The notes below the pieces were generated by a model. That model saw only the letters and a list, made by a program, of their open reading frames with translations, had not been told where the DNA came from and did not search any database. A stretch of DNA of 5,445 bases from Actinomycetes bacterium (lineage in GTDB: Bacteria; Actinomycetota; Acidimicrobiia; Acidimicrobiales; Bog-793): assembly GCA_021785095.1 (NCBI GenBank), contig JAJYGM010000716.1, positions 1 to 5,445 of the forward strand, given 5' to 3'. The first letter of the stretch is position 1; every line of letters begins with the position of its first letter. This document shows positions 5,143 to 5,445 of this stretch, in pieces. A program made the position numbers and the translations under genes.

Positions 5143-5445
5143 GTGTTCCGACCCCTCTCCCCTGAAGCCGACTTCGTCGCCCTCGAGATCGAGGAGCTCG
5201 AGCGCTGGCGCGCGCACCAGGTCTTCGAGCGCTCCGTCTCTGGCCGCCGGGGCGCTCCGCCCTGGGTCTTCTACGAGGGCCCGCCGACCGCGAACAACCG
5301 GCCCGGGCTCCATCACGTGTGGGCGCGCGTCTACAAGGATCTCTTCTGCCGCTTCCGCACCATGCGCGGGTACCTCGTCGAGCGTCGGGCTGGCTGGGAC
5401 ACCCACGGCCTCCCGGTGGAGGTCGAGGTCGAGAAGCAGCTCGGC
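5143..5445 (+). CDS. ileS: Isoleucyl-tRNA synthetase, N-terminal 101 residues (runs off window)
   Basis: Class I aminoacyl-tRNA synthetase that activates isoleucine and charges tRNA-Ile in the cytoplasm. The GTG start gives MFRPLSPEADFVALEIEELE, aligning with the usual MF-P----DFP-LE opening of IleRS, so the start is well supported despite no ribosome binding site. Diagnostic segments are WVFYEGPPTANNRPGLHHVW (41-60), whose P-G-L-H-H is the HIGH-motif equivalent, YKDLFCRFRTMRGYLVERR (64-82), and GWDTHGLPVEVEVEKQLG (84-101). The KMSKS loop, editing domain and anticodon-binding domain lie beyond the window; full proteins are roughly 1,000-1,050 residues. The EGPPTAN and PGLHH wording fits the second, eukaryote-like IleRS class, associated with low mupirocin sensitivity, rather than the E. 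coli class. That subclass call rests on 101 residues and is tentative. LeuRS and ValRS were considered and fit less well. Confidence 0.95.
   Translation, partial: MFRPLSPEADFVALEIEELERWRAHQVFERSVSGRRGAPPWVFYEGPPTANNRPGLHHVWARVYKDLFCRFRTMRGYLVERRAGWDTHGLPVEVEVEKQLG

Overview
The window is about 70% GC by eye, with strong G/C preference at third codon positions. It has a PIG-L deacetylase of the MshB/Mca kind and start codons that lack a Shine-Dalgarno sequence but lie just downstream of a TANNNT -10 box. Together these point to a chromosomal segment of a high-GC actinobacterium (Actinomycetota; an acidimicrobial-type lineage is possible but cannot be shown from the window). I saw no mobile element, CRISPR array, tRNA or rRNA.

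Layout, left to right. (1) Minus strand, 1-741: the N-terminal 247 codons of a PIG-L family zinc deacetylase, cut by the window edge. (2) 742-1022: a divergent intergenic region of 281 bp. It holds a leaderless-type promoter for the deacetylase and a weaker -10 candidate for the sigma gene. (3) Plus strand, 1023-3230: a 735-residue protein that starts as an ECF-type sigma-70 factor (regions 2 and 4). It continues for some 550 residues through a possible membrane segment, a Ser/Thr/Pro/Ala stalk, an unrecognised two-cysteine domain and a C-terminal tail of nine 7-residue repeats encoded by a 21-bp tandem repeat. (4) 3231-3338: a convergent gap with two GC-rich hairpins. (5) Minus strand, 3339-4286: a zinc-independent quinone oxidoreductase of the MDR superfamily (PIG3/QOR-like). 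(6) 4287-4388: a short divergent region with a perfect 16-bp palindrome and two abutting -10 candidates. (7) Plus strand, 4389-5129: a HAD-superfamily sugar-phosphate phosphatase. (8) Plus strand, 5143-5445: the first 101 codons of isoleucyl-tRNA synthetase, running off the window.

The genes do not form one pathway. The HAD phosphatase, oxidoreductase and IleRS are ordinary housekeeping or metabolic genes. The noteworthy element is the sigma factor. It has no separate anti-sigma gene on either side and instead carries a long, apparently extracytoplasmic C-terminal extension. This suggests a one-protein, possibly membrane-tethered signalling sigma factor. A second point of interest is a shared promoter signature, TAG[C/G]CTCACGC, placed exactly 10 nt before the start codons of both the HAD gene and ileS. 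In the ileS case the -10 box includes the stop codon of the upstream HAD gene.
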